A DNA stretch of 64,000 nt from Planctomycetaceae bacterium (lineage in GTDB: Bacteria > Planctomycetota > Planctomycetia > Planctomycetales > Planctomycetaceae). The stretch covers positions 1-64,000 of the forward strand of contig JAJDEI010000018.1 in the NCBI GenBank assembly GCA_029259845.1, in the 5' to 3' direction. The translations under genes and the position numbers were made by a program. The notes below the pieces were generated by a model that saw only the letters and a program-made list of their open reading frames with translations, searched no databases and was not told where the DNA came from. Shown here piece by piece: positions 28,414 through 39,000 of this stretch (within the stretch, counting starts at the first letter, position 1; each line of letters begins with the position of its first letter).

Positions 28414-28863
28414 TCACCACTCGTGAGGGAGGCGGCTGAAATACTTACACAAATGGTGCCGTGCTTTGGCGATTGGAACTGGGGTGACGGGATCGTCGCG
28501 TTCGTGAACGAGGTGGTTCCGGTAGTTCCGGACGCAGTGGACAGCATTGATATCGTCCGCGGGAATCTGCCGTCTCGCTCCGACTCCGTCGATGAGTTCC
28601 CGGCCGCGTGGATTTCTCGCGGGCCGGACTGATTCCCAGAACAACCTCAATCCGGTTTCGAATTCAGCAAAGAGGCGAACCAGATAAGTCCCCTCAAGGT
28701 TTCGCGAAGCATTCTTGAGATCGCGCACGCGGATGCTCTCCTCCAAGATCGTTGGGTCGTGTCCGACCTGGCCGAGGAGCCGGTCTGTGCCGAGGCGTAC
28801 GGCTGCATATTCCCGGTCAACCTGTTTGATTCGGCGAATCCTGTCAAACAACCGGTGAGGCAT
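28414..28863 (-). CDS. HEPN-like protein of unknown function
   Basis: 149 aa, mostly helical and charged. The C-terminal part contains 'VRNYRNHLVHERDD', that is R112-x4-H117, the form of the catalytic R-x4-6-H motif of HEPN ribonucleases, after helices 'LVRLFAEFETGLRLFWE' and 'IDGVGARRQIPADDINAVHCV'. I do not recognise a named family beyond this. Its start overlaps the end of the upstream gene by 20 nt, so the two form an operon. HEPN proteins are often toxins or RNases of defence systems, but a structural role is equally possible here. Confidence 0.6.
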   Translation of the reverse strand: MPHRLFDRIRRIKQVDREYAAVRLGTDRLLGQVGHDPTILEESIRVRDLKNASRNLEGTYLVRLFAEFETGLRLFWESVRPARNPRGRELIDGVGARRQIPADDINAVHCVRNYRNHLVHERDDPVTPVPIAKARHHLCKYFSRLPHEW

Positions 28864-29350
28864 TCTGTTTCATCTCGCTCAGAACAGCATTGAGTGTTTC
28901 CTTCGACAACGGTTGAGGCTCTGCGTCCCGAATGCTCGGCACGGTTGCCTCACCAGGATACATGTAGTGCAGTTGCCACTGGCCGTCGACCAAATAGAGA
29001 CTCGCGATGTCGTCCCAACCGGGCATGAGGTAGAGATCAACAACACCTTCCGCATTGGGTGCCGAACGGGCAATTGGTTCGAGAAGAATTCGCACCGCAT
29101 TCTGCTGGAGAACCAGACAAGGAACCATGTGCTTGCCGATGACCGAGTCATCCAACTGTTTCTCAACTTGTCGAGTCGTCCAGTCGAACTCTTCGGACCA
29201 AGACCTGACTTGTGAGACAAGCTCGTTGAGATGGCTTAGCCATTCAGCCTTGGCTTGATCAGAATCGATTCCGTTTCGTAAGGGACTGTTTTCTGGCATT
29301 TGCGAGCTTTCAATTCGGAGTTGCCCAACCACCTTCAACGATAACTCCAT
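28844..29350 (-). CDS. Unknown protein, operon partner of the HEPN-like gene
   Basis: 168 aa, not recognised. The N-terminal half is helical ('KAEWLSHLNELVSQVRSWSEEFDWTTRQVEKQL'), followed by a compact, strand-rich part ('VRILLEPIARSAPNAEGVVDLYLMP', 'IASLYLVDGQWQLHYMYP'). No signal peptide or membrane segment. It is located just after deoC in transcription order and overlaps the HEPN-like gene by 20 nt. The start could also be the ATG at codon 18. It could be a regulator or antitoxin-like partner, but nothing in the sequence proves it. Confidence 0.6.
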   Translation of the reverse strand: MELSLKVVGQLRIESSQMPENSPLRNGIDSDQAKAEWLSHLNELVSQVRSWSEEFDWTTRQVEKQLDDSVIGKHMVPCLVLQQNAVRILLEPIARSAPNAEGVVDLYLMPGWDDIASLYLVDGQWQLHYMYPGEATVPSIRDAEPQPLSKETLNAVLSEMKQNASPVV

Positions 29351-29401
29351 TCGTCTGGAATGGGAACGGCGATCTGCAAGGACCGTGCCATGATGGGCCT
29401 T

Positions 29402-30100
29402 TCAGTGACCGCCGGAGAGCGTTGCCCGACATTGCTCCAGGAGCGTTTTTGAGGAACTCGTGCCGATGCGGGTCACGCCGAGGGCGCGGACTTCGAGCAG
29501 CGTGTTGACGTCGCGGATGCCGCCGGCCGCCTTGACGTGGACGTTGCCACCGGTGTGCTCGACCATCAGCTTGAGGTCGGGAATCGTCGCACCGCTGCTG
29601 CCGTAGCCGGTCGAAGTCTTGGCCCAGTCGGCGTTGAGGTTGGTGCAGATTTCGCAGAGGCGGATTTTGTGGGCATCTTCGAGGTAACAATTCTCGAAGA
29701 TGACTTTGACCTTTTGTCCGGCTGCATGAGCCGGCCCGATGACCGCAGCGATGTCGTCGGTCACGTAGCCCCACTCGCCGCTGAGCACTTGGGAAATGTT
29801 GACGACCATGTCCAACTCCTCGCAGCCGTCATCGATGGCTCGCCGCGCCTCGGCTTGTTTGGTGGCCGTCGCATGCCCGCCGTGGGGGAAGCCGATCGTG
29901 GTGCTGGTGCGGACCGTGCTTCCCCGTAGAATCTCCGCACATCGCCGCACGTAATACGGCAGAATGCACACACTGGCGACGTTGAGTTCCAGAGCCAGTT
30001 GACAGCCGCTCTCAAGGTCGTCGGCCGTCATCGTCGGCTTGAGCAACGAGTGGTCGAGCATTTTGGCGATGTCGGCGAGAGTGTAAGAAGAGTCTCCCAT
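29402..30100 (-). CDS. deoC: Deoxyribose-phosphate aldolase
   Basis: 232 aa, typical length. TIM-barrel class I aldolase that splits 2-deoxyribose-5-phosphate into glyceraldehyde-3-phosphate and acetaldehyde in nucleoside breakdown. Signatures: 'LDHSLLKPTMT', 'ASVCILPYYV', 'TTIGFPHG', 'ELDMVVNIS', 'KVIFENCYL' (usual form KVIIE), 'WAKTSTGYGSSGAT', and the Schiff-base Lys in 'VHVKAAGGIRD'. It is encoded in the - strand run between the acetyltransferase gene and the unknown pair. Confidence 0.93.
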   Translation of the reverse strand: MGDSSYTLADIAKMLDHSLLKPTMTADDLESGCQLALELNVASVCILPYYVRRCAEILRGSTVRTSTTIGFPHGGHATATKQAEARRAIDDGCEELDMVVNISQVLSGEWGYVTDDIAAVIGPAHAAGQKVKVIFENCYLEDAHKIRLCEICTNLNADWAKTSTGYGSSGATIPDLKLMVEHTGGNVHVKAAGGIRDVNTLLEVRALGVTRIGTSSSKTLLEQCRATLSGGH

Positions 30101-30148
30101 GTTCGAGTCCGGGTCTTGTGAGGGTTCAGGGTGGGTGACCAGCGGCGT

Positions 30149-31318
30149 TCAGAAGTAGTCCGGCATCCAGGGTTCCGGCCCGGCGAACAGGGCGGTTGCC
30201 TGCCCGAGCGATGTTTCGTCGCCGTCGATCGCACCCAGAGCCTTGAGCGTCTGTGCGGGGAGGAAGCCGGTGTACAACGGGGCCATTCCGCGAATATCCA
30301 TCGTCAGGCTTCCGCGTCCGCCCGACATCACTTCCGCTTTCCCCTCGTGAACCCTCAGGACGAAGTGGCCGTTATTTGCCGGCAGGATGTCATCATGCAC
30401 TTCGAGATGCAGTTCGCCGGATGCCTCGAACGGGTATCTTCGTGACGTGAGGGCCGCTTTGACGTCAACGATCCGCGTCATCCAGCGGAGCATGCTGATG
30501 GAGGAGGGCTGAAACTCGGCCGTCGAACAGAGCAGCGGCTCCACGCACGGTCCGTACCAACTGACGGAACCGATCGTCGAACGATGGTCGGCGATCAATG
30601 TCCACAGCCGCCGCGCCGCTGCAGGAGTGAGCGCCGACATGTCGCGGACCAGCAGGCAATCGCCGTCCTCATGGCCGACGCAATGCCGGTAGATGAGATG
30701 CCCTTCGGGACGCTCCGGTTCGCCGATCAGAAAGCCGGATTGATGGCCGTCGGGATGTTCCAGCAACCGCGCCCACAGCCCGTCGGTCCGCTGTAAGTGG
30801 CCGTTAGTCGCTTTGGCCTGTTGTTCCGCGATGGACGCGAACGGCTCGGGCGAATCCAGCGGCACCGGCGTGACGGGAAGTTCCCGATCGCGGACGCCGA
30901 TTGACGACATGGGCATTTGATAACCGCACCGCGACCCCGCTTGCTCGAAGCCGACTTTCCGGTACAGCCGCTGCGTTGAGGCGAACAGGCTCGCAAGGGG
31001 AGTGCCGTCTGCGTGCAGTTCTTCCAGCATGGCCCGCATTTGGAACGCGGCTGCTCCGGTTCCCCGCGCCTCCGGAGCGATGCCGACCGCCGCCACAGCC
31101 GCACAGGGGACCGCCCGCCCGCCGAACCATTGCCCCGTGCGATACACGCCCAGTCCGCCGACAAGCCGTCCGTCTTCGAACACCGCGCGGAGGTTTTCCA
31201 GCCCGATCCGGCTGCGGAAAACGTCCCAGTAGCCCGGTGGGAAACGAAAGCAGCGTCCCACCACATCCTGAAACGCCCGTTCGTCGTCCGGAACAAGAGA
31301 GCGGTAGTCGAGCGCCAT
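30149..31318 (-). CDS. Eis-like GNAT N-acetyltransferase with sterol-carrier-like C-terminus
   Basis: 389 aa. The N-terminal GNAT domain ('VAAVGIAPEARGTGAAAFQMRAMLEEL' is the acetyl-CoA loop; 'LFASTQRLYRKVGFE') is followed by a second GNAT-like fold and a C-terminal SCP2-like segment ('GELHLEVHDDILPANNGHFVLRVHEG'). This is the three-part plan of Eis-type acetyltransferases, which acetylate amines on diverse small molecules or proteins. The ATG overlaps the stop of the DUF255 gene (TGATG), so it is translationally coupled to it. Confidence 0.85.
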   Translation of the reverse strand: MALDYRSLVPDDERAFQDVVGRCFRFPPGYWDVFRSRIGLENLRAVFEDGRLVGGLGVYRTGQWFGGRAVPCAAVAAVGIAPEARGTGAAAFQMRAMLEELHADGTPLASLFASTQRLYRKVGFEQAGSRCGYQMPMSSIGVRDRELPVTPVPLDSPEPFASIAEQQAKATNGHLQRTDGLWARLLEHPDGHQSGFLIGEPERPEGHLIYRHCVGHEDGDCLLVRDMSALTPAAARRLWTLIADHRSTIGSVSWYGPCVEPLLCSTAEFQPSSISMLRWMTRIVDVKAALTSRRYPFEASGELHLEVHDDILPANNGHFVLRVHEGKAEVMSGGRGSLTMDIRGMAPLYTGFLPAQTLKALGAIDGDETSLGQATALFAGPEPWMPDYF

Positions 31319-34038
31319 CAGTTGCCTTTCCCTTTCGGTGCGAACAGACGCTGATTGATAGTTTTGACATCCGCGCCCGCCGCCGCGACCGGGACCCTCA
31401 ACTTGAGCGTCGCATCAGTCGGACGCAGACATCGACGGTTGTCGCATGCTTGATAGTGGATCGTCAGTTCGAGTTCTTCCGTCGCGCCGGCAGCCGCGCG
31501 GGGGGCTTCGATGGTCCCTTTCAACAGCACCTGTTTCTCAAACACGGAGAGCGGTTCGTCGAACCCCTCCATGCGAAAGTCGTGCCCTTTCGGGTAGGCG
31601 ATTTGGGACAGCTTGGATTTACGAGCGGCTTTCAGGATCAGTTCCGTGGGGACGAGGAAGTCGGGCCGCGCAGGATTGGTGTTGATGTGCCAGCCGTCCT
31701 TGATGGCGAGTACGACTGCGACTTGGGCCTTGCCGCCGGCAGGGAGCTTGTCGACGGACAGGTACGCTTTGGCGGAGACTTTCGCGTCCTTTAGCCGGGG
31801 GTCGGTGCGGGCGGCCAGCACGAGCGGCTCGCCGGTTCCCTGCTGCGGAAACTTGGCCGCTCGCACCACAACCGGCTTGTCCGCCGCGTCCGACGCGACG
31901 GCGCTCTCGCCCGGCGGCAACGTCTCCGCCGCCGATTCTGAGTCCGAATCTGAAACCGGCCCCGAATCCGAATTAGCATCCGAATCCGAATCAACATCCG
32001 TCTCCGTGGAGACGGATGCGGATGTTGCCGCGAGATACTCATCGACCGCGACCGCCATAAACGTCAGCGCTCCGGACTGATTCTCGAGTTTGGGCGCAAA
32101 CAGTGCGAGCGTTTCACCGGCCCGCGTCAGGTCGTCTGCGTTCCCCGTCAACTCCGCGAGACGCACCAGGTTCCTCACGCTCATGCTGTTGCCCGAAGGG
32201 ATGACGTTGTCGTAAGCGTTTTTGGTGCGGGCCAGAAGTTTCTCGTGATGGTCGGACGTGAAGAAGAAGGCCTTGCCTTCCTCGTCCCAGAACAGGTCGA
32301 TCTGGTCGTCGGTCAACTGCCGCGCGGCATCAAGCCATTCCTGTTGGCCGGTCGCACGATGCAATGCCAGCAACCCACTCACCACGAACGCATAGTCGTC
32401 GAGGTAGGCGTTGAGCTTGGAGAGTTTGTCCCGGTGCGTCCTCAGCAGCCGGCCCTCCTCGTCCCGCATATTGGTGAGAACGAACCGCGCGGCACGCTCG
32501 CCCGCTGCGATGAGATCCGGGCGGTTGAGCACCTCGCCGCCGCGCGCCAGTGCCCGGATCATCAGCCCGTTCCAACTGGTGAGCACTTTGTCGTCCTTCA
32601 AGAGAGCGGGCCGCTGCTCCCGCACCACGAGCAGTTTGTCCCGCATGACCGACAGCCGGTCCCGCAGTTCGGCGGCCGGGATTCCGTGGGTGACCGCCGC
32701 CTCTATGATGGGGCGCGGCAAATGCAACACGTGCCCATGCTCAAACCGTTCCGGTTCGTTGACGCCGTAAACGTCGTTGAACAGAGCCGCGTCGCTCTCT
32801 CCCAGAACGCCGGCGATTTCGTCCTTCGACCACACATAGTGTTGCCCTTCAATGCCGTCCGTTTCTGCATCGAGTGCCGAGTAGAAGCCCCCGTCGGGGC
32901 TCGTCATCTCCCGGAGCACGAAGGCGAATGTCTGTTCCGCGACGTCCCGGTACCGTTGTTCGCCGGTTCTGGCGTAGGCGTTGGAATAAACCTCCGCAAG
33001 TTGGGCGTTGTCATAGAGCATCTTCTCGAAGTGAGGCACCATCCACTGGCGATCGGTGCTGTAGCGGTGAAAGCCGCCACCCAGATGATCGCGGATGCCG
33101 CCGCGCAACATGTGATCGAGCGTGTTCTCCAGCATGGCGACGATCTTCGCACCATCCCCTTTCGCACCATCCCCGTTCACAGCGTCCCCGTTCACAGCGT
33201 CCCCGTTGCCGATCTGCGATTGCAGCAACATCAGCCGGGTGGGGACGGGGAATTTCGGCCCGTTCGGCCGGCGCGGGTCGAATTCGAGGCCTCCGTACTC
33301 CGGGTCGAATTGCGCCTCGACTGCGGCGATCGCCTGATCGACCAGCGACCGGCCGAGGGGCACCGTTCGCGAGGATTCGCCGGGCGCGCTCACACGGCGG
33401 ACTTCGCCCGCAATGGCTTCCGCGGCTGCGGTCATTCGCTCCTCGTCGTCGGTCCACGATTCGTGCAGCTTCTGAAGGACCGCCAGAAAGCCGGGAAGTC
33501 CGCGGCGTGCTCGTGGCGGAAAATAGGTGCCGCCCGCCATCGGCTTGCCGGTCGGCGTCAGAAACATCGACAACGGCCATCCGCCGTTGGGCGGGGATCC
33601 GATGGCCCGATAATAGACCTGCAATGCCAACATATAAATATCGTCGACATCCGGCCGCTCCTCGCGGTCCACCTTGATGTTCACGAAATGCTCGTTCATG
33701 TAGGCCGCCGTCTCCTCGTCGGAAAACGTCTCCCGCTCCATCACGTGGCACCAGAAGCAACTGCTGTAGCCGATCGACAGGAAGATCGGCTTGTTCTCCT
33801 GCTGGGCCTTCTCGAACGCTTCCGGTCCCCACGGGAACCAGTCGACCGGGTTGTGAGCGTGCAGCAGCAGGTACGGACTCGTCTCGTGGGCGAGCCGGTT
33901 GGCGGGGTGTTGGTGCGTCGCCTTGTCGGTCTTGCGATTCGGCGTCTCCCCCGGCGCACCGTCCGATTCGGCCGCACAGCCGACTGACGCGAGGAAAGCG
34001 ACGGACAGCAGGGAAAAAACAACAGGAATTCGATACAT
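31318..34038 (-). CDS. DUF255 thioredoxin-domain lipoprotein with C-terminal DsbD-like domain
   Basis: 906 aa. I chose the ATG at 34038: it has GGAG 7 nt upstream and gives a lipoprotein signal with Cys21 in 'ASVGC'. Next is the DUF255 thioredoxin fold ('[16 protein letters not shown]', active-site-like Cys94-x2-Cys97 in 'SSCFWCHVM', '[15 protein letters not shown]'). The (alpha/alpha)6-like part resembles YyaL/SPATA20 ('[17 protein letters not shown]', '[14 protein letters not shown]'). After an Asp/Ser-rich linker (~residues 690-730) comes a DsbD-N-like domain ('[28 protein letters not shown]', '[14 protein letters not shown]'). It probably works in envelope thiol chemistry. The linker and a Gly-Asp-Asn stretch are encoded by DNA repeats. 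Confidence 0.88.
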   Translation of the reverse strand: MYRIPVVFSLLSVAFLASVGCAAESDGAPGETPNRKTDKATHQHPANRLAHETSPYLLLHAHNPVDWFPWGPEAFEKAQQENKPIFLSIGYSSCFWCHVMERETFSDEETAAYMNEHFVNIKVDREERPDVDDIYMLALQVYYRAIGSPPNGGWPLSMFLTPTGKPMAGGTYFPPRARRGLPGFLAVLQKLHESWTDDEERMTAAAEAIAGEVRRVSAPGESSRTVPLGRSLVDQAIAAVEAQFDPEYGGLEFDPRRPNGPKFPVPTRLMLLQSQIGNGDAVNGDAVNGDGAKGDGAKIVAMLENTLDHMLRGGIRDHLGGGFHRYSTDRQWMVPHFEKMLYDNAQLAEVYSNAYARTGEQRYRDVAEQTFAFVLREMTSPDGGFYSALDAETDGIEGQHYVWSKDEIAGVLGESDAALFNDVYGVNEPERFEHGHVLHLPRPIIEAAVTHGIPAAELRDRLSVMRDKLLVVREQRPALLKDDKVLTSWNGLMIRALARGGEVLNRPDLIAAGERAARFVLTNMRDEEGRLLRTHRDKLSKLNAYLDDYAFVVSGLLALHRATGQQEWLDAARQLTDDQIDLFWDEEGKAFFFTSDHHEKLLARTKNAYDNVIPSGNSMSVRNLVRLAELTGNADDLTRAGETLALFAPKLENQSGALTFMAVAVDEYLAATSASVSTETDVDSDSDANSDSGPVSDSDSESAAETLPPGESAVASDAADKPVVVRAAKFPQQGTGEPLVLAARTDPRLKDAKVSAKAYLSVDKLPAGGKAQVAVVLAIKDGWHINTNPARPDFLVPTELILKAARKSKLSQIAYPKGHDFRMEGFDEPLSVFEKQVLLKGTIEAPRAAAGATEELELTIHYQACDNRRCLRPTDATLKLRVPVAAAGADVKTINQRLFAPKGKGN
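31945..32018. repeat. Degenerate short repeats encoding the Asp/Ser-rich linker
   Basis: Units like GAATCCGAATC repeat imperfectly within the DUF255 gene. At the right-hand end is a hairpin of CATCCGTCTCC (31995-32005), GT, GGAGACGGATG (32008-32018). The encoded peptide alternates Asp, Ser and Glu. Confidence 0.6.
33146..33208. repeat. Short tandem repeats inside the DUF255 gene
   Basis: Units TCGCACCATCCCC (x2) and TTCACAGCGTCCCCG (x2) lie next to each other and encode the low-complexity stretch '[21 protein letters not shown]' (residues ~285-305). This is probably an expanded loop between two helices of the (alpha/alpha) barrel. Confidence 0.65.
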
Positions 34039-34467
34039 GAGAAACTCCGCAGGTGCGGGAAGGAATTGGGGCGAGAGCTCGGGCTCCCTCGCCAAACTCG
34101 ATGAAGACGGGAACGCAACCGCAGGGACAAGGAGAGTCTGCGGAACTCGAATCCGAAGTGTCACACTCCTTTGTCGCCCGGTGCCCGGTTCGCCACGCGG
34201 TCCCCCGTTCCGCCGGGGAACACTCCGTTCATTCTATCGTGGCCCCAAGGCCGACTGGTAGCGTCGGAGCGCGATTCCCGATCCGACCAGAGATTCGGGG
34301 AGGGACGGGGGGACGAAAGAACCGGCGTTGGCGCCGATTTGCGGTCGACAACCGGCCACCGAAAGGAGCTCCGCTTAGCGACCGTTCGCAGAACGCTCCG
34401 CTTGCACTTGAACTCCGGCACCGGCGTCAAGTTGGGCAAACCAGCGAAAGGTTGCCGCCGGGACTCC
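34039..34467. other. Intergenic region upstream of the DUF255 gene
   Basis: 429 bp without a credible gene. It should hold the - strand promoter of the DUF255/acetyltransferase pair; a possible -10 (TAGAAT, - strand, about 34235-34240) is the only candidate I see. No clear repeat. Confidence 0.4.
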
Positions 34468-35283
34468 TCACCCCGCAGCGCGTCCGTTGCGCTTCTTGCG
34501 GGCCGCATGCCTGGTTGCCTTCGCCTCGGCGGGGAGAAAAGCTTTGAGCAGTTGCTCGGCGTCCCGGTATCGCTTCCGCGGCTGCGGGTCGATGCAACGG
34601 CGGATGACGGCGATCAAGTCCGGATGCACCCGTCCGCGCACCCGGTGAAAGTTGGGCGGCGGCCAGTCGAACGGCCACTCGGGCCATTTTCCACTCAACA
34701 TCCGATGCAGAATCAACCCCAGCGAAAACACGTCCGACCGTAACGACGGTTTCCCCATCGCTTGCTCGGGAGCCATGTACCCCACCGTGCCGGTGCCGGA
34801 TCCCTGCACGGTCTTTTGGGCCACCTTGGCGATGCCGAAGTCGGTCAACTTCAGCCGGTTGCCGGAAAACAGAATGAGATTTTCCGGTTTGATGTCGCAG
34901 TGGATGATGCGATGCCGGTGCGCGAACGCCACCGCTTCGATCATCTGCTGGGCGTATCCCAAAGCCGTCGCGAGCGACATGCGGTTGCTGAGCCGGTCGC
35001 CCAGCGTGCGTTCACCGAGCGGAAAGGCGATCACGAAATGGCCATCGATGAACGAGGCGTTTTTGAGCGAAAGAATGTGCGGATGCTCCAACTGAACCGC
35101 AAGCCGCACTTCACGCCGAAAGTCCTTCAGCACGTCTTCGGTGATGTTCTCCGCATGCGGAATTTTCAGTGCGACGCGGATGCCTTCGATGGTATCCATC
35201 GCTCGGTAAACGGTCGCAAAACCGCCCGAACTGATCCGCTTTTCGATACGGTATTTTCCCAACCGTTGCCTGGCTCTGAGCAC
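34468..35283 (-). CDS. Small cytoplasmic Ser/Thr protein kinase
   Basis: 271 aa, kinase domain only. Gly-rich loop 'ISSGGFATVYRA', ATP Lys40 in 'VALKIPH', catalytic loop 'IIHCDIKPENL' (HCD in place of HRD, so a non-RD type), 'LTDFGIAK', 'GTVGYMAPEQ', 'SDVFSLGLILHRML'. A basic tail follows. There is no transmembrane segment and no sensor domain, unlike many planctomycete Hanks-type kinases. It starts with GTG; AGGA lies a few bases upstream. Targets unknown. Confidence 0.92.
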   Translation of the reverse strand: MLRARQRLGKYRIEKRISSGGFATVYRAMDTIEGIRVALKIPHAENITEDVLKDFRREVRLAVQLEHPHILSLKNASFIDGHFVIAFPLGERTLGDRLSNRMSLATALGYAQQMIEAVAFAHRHRIIHCDIKPENLILFSGNRLKLTDFGIAKVAQKTVQGSGTGTVGYMAPEQAMGKPSLRSDVFSLGLILHRMLSGKWPEWPFDWPPPNFHRVRGRVHPDLIAVIRRCIDPQPRKRYRDAEQLLKAFLPAEAKATRHAARKKRNGRAAG

Positions 35284-35445
35284 GTTCCTGCTGCTCCCGG
35301 GTGCGTCTTCGGAACTCCGTCCCCATCGTCTCTGTGTTATCGGCAGAACACAAGCGGGACGCCGGAAAGATTCTTTGCGAACGGCGACCGCATCCGTTCC
35401 ACTGCCGCCCGCTCCCGGTGACCGGCGAGCAACCGACGGGCCGCC

Positions 35446-35892
35446 TCACTTTTCCGGGAGTTGCAGCGGCGGTCGGTTCCTTCGCCTGCGAAGCCAGTCG
35501 ATGGCCCGGTGCACCTGTCGGCGTCGCAACATCGCAACCTCCAGTCTTCGCTTGCCGGGCAGGTCCAACAGGGTCATGCCGACAAACATCGTCAGCAACC
35601 CCTGTCCCGGCAGGACGAGCATCGCGAGACCGGCGGCGACAAGCACCGCCCCGAACAGGTTCTTAATCGTCTTCGCCGCCACACGCCACACGGGGTGCCG
35701 CGCGTTCCAGCCCGACGGCTGCTCCCGGGGAGGGTGCAGAAAATAGTCAGCCGGCATCCACGTCAGCAGCAGCGGAACCGCGGCCAACGTTGCCACGAAC
35801 GTCACCAGCGACGTGATGCTGAGCCCCCACACCAGATTAGTGTGACCGCGAATCCACGAAGGGACGGCCTCCAGGAACGCATTCATGGTCAT
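35446..35892 (-). CDS. PGPGW-type small membrane protein
   Basis: 148 aa with two hydrophobic segments near the N-terminus ('LVWGLSITSLVTFVATLAAVPLLLTWM') and one pair around 'NLFGAVLVAAGLAMLVLPGQGLLTMFVGMTLLDLPGKR', which contains the 'LPGQGLLT' core of the PGPGW family. The C-terminus is strongly basic ('RLEVAMLRRRQVHRAIDWLRRRRNRPP') and should face the cytoplasm. Function unknown. It stands alone between the kinase and the sigma-54 activator. Confidence 0.75.
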   Translation of the reverse strand: MTMNAFLEAVPSWIRGHTNLVWGLSITSLVTFVATLAAVPLLLTWMPADYFLHPPREQPSGWNARHPVWRVAAKTIKNLFGAVLVAAGLAMLVLPGQGLLTMFVGMTLLDLPGKRRLEVAMLRRRQVHRAIDWLRRRRNRPPLQLPEK

Positions 35893-36061
35893 GGGGAGAG
35901 AATCCAGTCACGCCGCCGCTCAGCCAAACCTCGGCCTGCATATCGTAGCATTCCGGCGCCCGGCCACGGCACCCACAGGGCGCACGTCCCGCCTTCCTCG
36001 CCGACGGCCTTGTCGTCAAACGGGCGCCCAGCGGCTCTTCGATCCTCCAGGCGGGGCCGGA

Positions 36062-39000
36062 TCACAAGATGTCGTACTTCTTGAGCTTGCTGCAGAAGGT
36101 GCTGCGCGGCAGACCCAGCAATCGGGCAGCCTCGGCTTTGTTGCCGCCAGCCGATTGCAGGGCGCCTTCCAGTTGCCTTCGTTCGGCTTCCTGCTTTGCC
36201 TCGCGGGTGCGTGGTGCAGCGATCCAATTGCCCGGCTGCGGTCCCTCCTTCGAAGCCAACGGCGAATTCAGCGGCGAGCGCAGCGGCTTGGTTTCTAGCA
36301 CCCGCTGAGGCGAGCGATTCGACGCGGCGATTTCCTCCGGAAGCTCGCTCAGAGTGATCCGCGACCCCTCCGCCAGCACGACAGCCCGCTCGACGGCATT
36401 CTCTAACTCCCGGATGTTTCCTGGCCACGAGTAGTCCACGAGCGCCGCCATCGCCGCCTCGTCGAAATGCGTGACCGATTTCCTCGCCCGCTCGGTCGCC
36501 GCTTCGAGGAAATGAAGAGCCAGCTCGAGAACGTCGTCGCGCCGTTCGCGGAGCGGGGGCAGTGTGACGCTGATCACGTTGAGCCGATAATACAAATCCT
36601 CGCGGAACCGCCCCTCCGCAATCAAACGCTCCAGGTGACGGTGCGTCGCCGCGACGACCCGGACATCCACCTGCACGGTCCGATTGCTCCCGACCGGCTC
36701 CAACGTCCGCTGCTGTAGCACCCGGAGCAGCTTGACCTGCACCTCCAACGAAATATCGCCGATTTCGTCGAGAAACAGCGTGCCCCCGTCTGCCTGTTGA
36801 AACCGCCCGACCTTGTCCTCGCGGGCGTCCGTGAACGCCCCGCGCACATGGCCAAACAGTTCGCTTTCCATCAAGGTTGGCGACAGCGCCGCACAGTGCA
36901 GGCAGACAAGCGGACCGTCGCGGCGGGGGCTATTGGCGTGAATCGCTTGGGCAAGCAGCTCCTTGCCGGTCCCGCTCTCTCCCCGGACGAGCACGGAAGA
37001 TTCGCTCGCGGCCACTTTGCGAACCGTGTCGAGGACCTGACGAATCGCCGGACTGCGTCCGATGATGTCGCCCGGGCGAAAGTCCTCCAACGCGGCGGGA
37101 GGCGCCTCGGACGTCTGCAGACTGAGTTGCCGCTCCAGGAATCCGATCCGCCGGTCCTGCTCGGAGACCTGCTCGATCCGTCGTCCCAGTTCATCCTTGA
37201 TTTGCCCGAAATCCTCGTGAACCTTGGCAAAGTGCAGGGCGAAGCCGGAGATGCGTTCGACCGCACTCAAGAACGTCCCGTCCTCCGGCGTGAACGCCGC
37301 CGCATTCGGTTTGGGCCCCAACACAATGAGCCCCACCATCCCGCCGTCGACCTCAAGTCCGTGAATCAGATCGACTCCCAGGTCTCGCATGAGGGTCTGA
37401 GTCGTTGACACACCGGAGCGCAGCCGCTGCAGAGAGACACCCTGCTGGAGCGCCGACCAATGGGACCGGGCGACTTCGATCCGCGGGACAAACTCCCGGT
37501 CTCCCAGTTGGGCGAATCGCTGGAACGACTCGCTGTTCCCATCGCGCAGATAGCAGGCCGCGCGCGTGACTCCCAGCACGTCGCAGCAGGACGACAACAT
37601 CTGCTCCGCCAGTGACTCGCGGTCCACGAGGCCTGCTACCGCCCGGTTCATCCGCTGCAACGCTTCGTCCAGTTGGTATTTCTCCCGGAAAAACTCCTGG
37701 TCGATCAGCCGCTGCACCCGGCCGCGCAACCAGCCCAGCACAATGATCGTCAACATCAACACGACCGTGACCGCAACCGCCTGATTGAGCAGCGGCATCT
37801 GCTGGCGCAACGCGATCACACTCCCGCCGGCAATCACCAAACTGTAGACGACCGCCAGTGCCGCGCTCAGCACGTAGTACAACATCCCACGGCTGATCAC
37901 CTCATCGATCAGCATCAGCTTGTACCGTACCATCCCGATCGCATACGCCAGCATAAATGAGCCGCTCGCCAGAAACATCCAGATCTGTCCCTTCCCCAGG
38001 GCCAGGTCGACCCGATGAAAGAACGCCAGGTACGCCGCGTAACCGAGGGGAAAAGCGGCAAACATTCCCGCCCACAGCATGCCTTCGACTTGCCTCCGCT
38101 CGATCACCTGGCGCGTCGTCCGGGCACTGTCCACAAGCGAAATCATCGTCAACGAGAAATACACCACCGCCAGTCCCACGTAGGCCACAATGCTGTTCCG
38201 CATCAAACGCAGCACCCATTCGCCGACGATCCCCGCCTGTGACTGCCACGCCGCCGCCAACGGACCGGAGACTCCCACGTCCTGGGCCAACACCGAAACG
38301 ACGACGACACCGACCGCCAGCCACAGCGCAAACAGGACAGGCAAGGCATAAATCGCCGTCAGCGTCGCCCGCGGCCAGAGCAGCATGCTCCGGCGAGGCG
38401 AGGGGAACACCACGAACAGATGCAACAGAACGGCCGGCAGCAACACGGCGGCCACCACAAACGGGACGCAGAACCACAAGCTCCCGGCGATCACCCACCA
38501 GTGACTGCCTCCGACGAACGCCACCTGCGTCACCAAACTCAGCACGTAAAACAGCCGGATCGACCGGTCGTGCGGACGGTTCCAGTAGGCGACCGCGCTC
38601 AGGCTAAAAATCATCAGTTGAGGCACGAGCCAGATCAGAGACGAGATGAGACCGCCGATCGGCAGCGGCTGCAACTGAATCCAGCTCGTGGAGCGAATCT
38701 CCTCGCCGTTTCGAAGAAAGCGGATCTTTGTGAATCGCTCTCCGTCCCGATCTCCCCCGGAGATTTCCACCAGCACCAGCGAGGAGGCGCTGCTCAGTTC
38801 ATCGGGGTCCGCGCCAGGTGGCAGCCGCCCTCCCGGCTCAAGTTTCGCGCTCCGCAGATCGATGAGCGCCTGCGAGAAATCGGCGAACGTTCGAATTGTC
38901 CGCCCATTCACCTCGAACAGCAGGTCGCCCACCTTGGGAGGACTCTCCGCACCAATCTTGTTCTGGGCACCGGGAACGGCGTACATCCGAATCCCGGTGC

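Noticed and set aside
28387-28632. 81-codon + strand frame opposite the HEPN-like gene
   Set aside because: Antisense shadow of a better supported gene that overlaps its operon partner.
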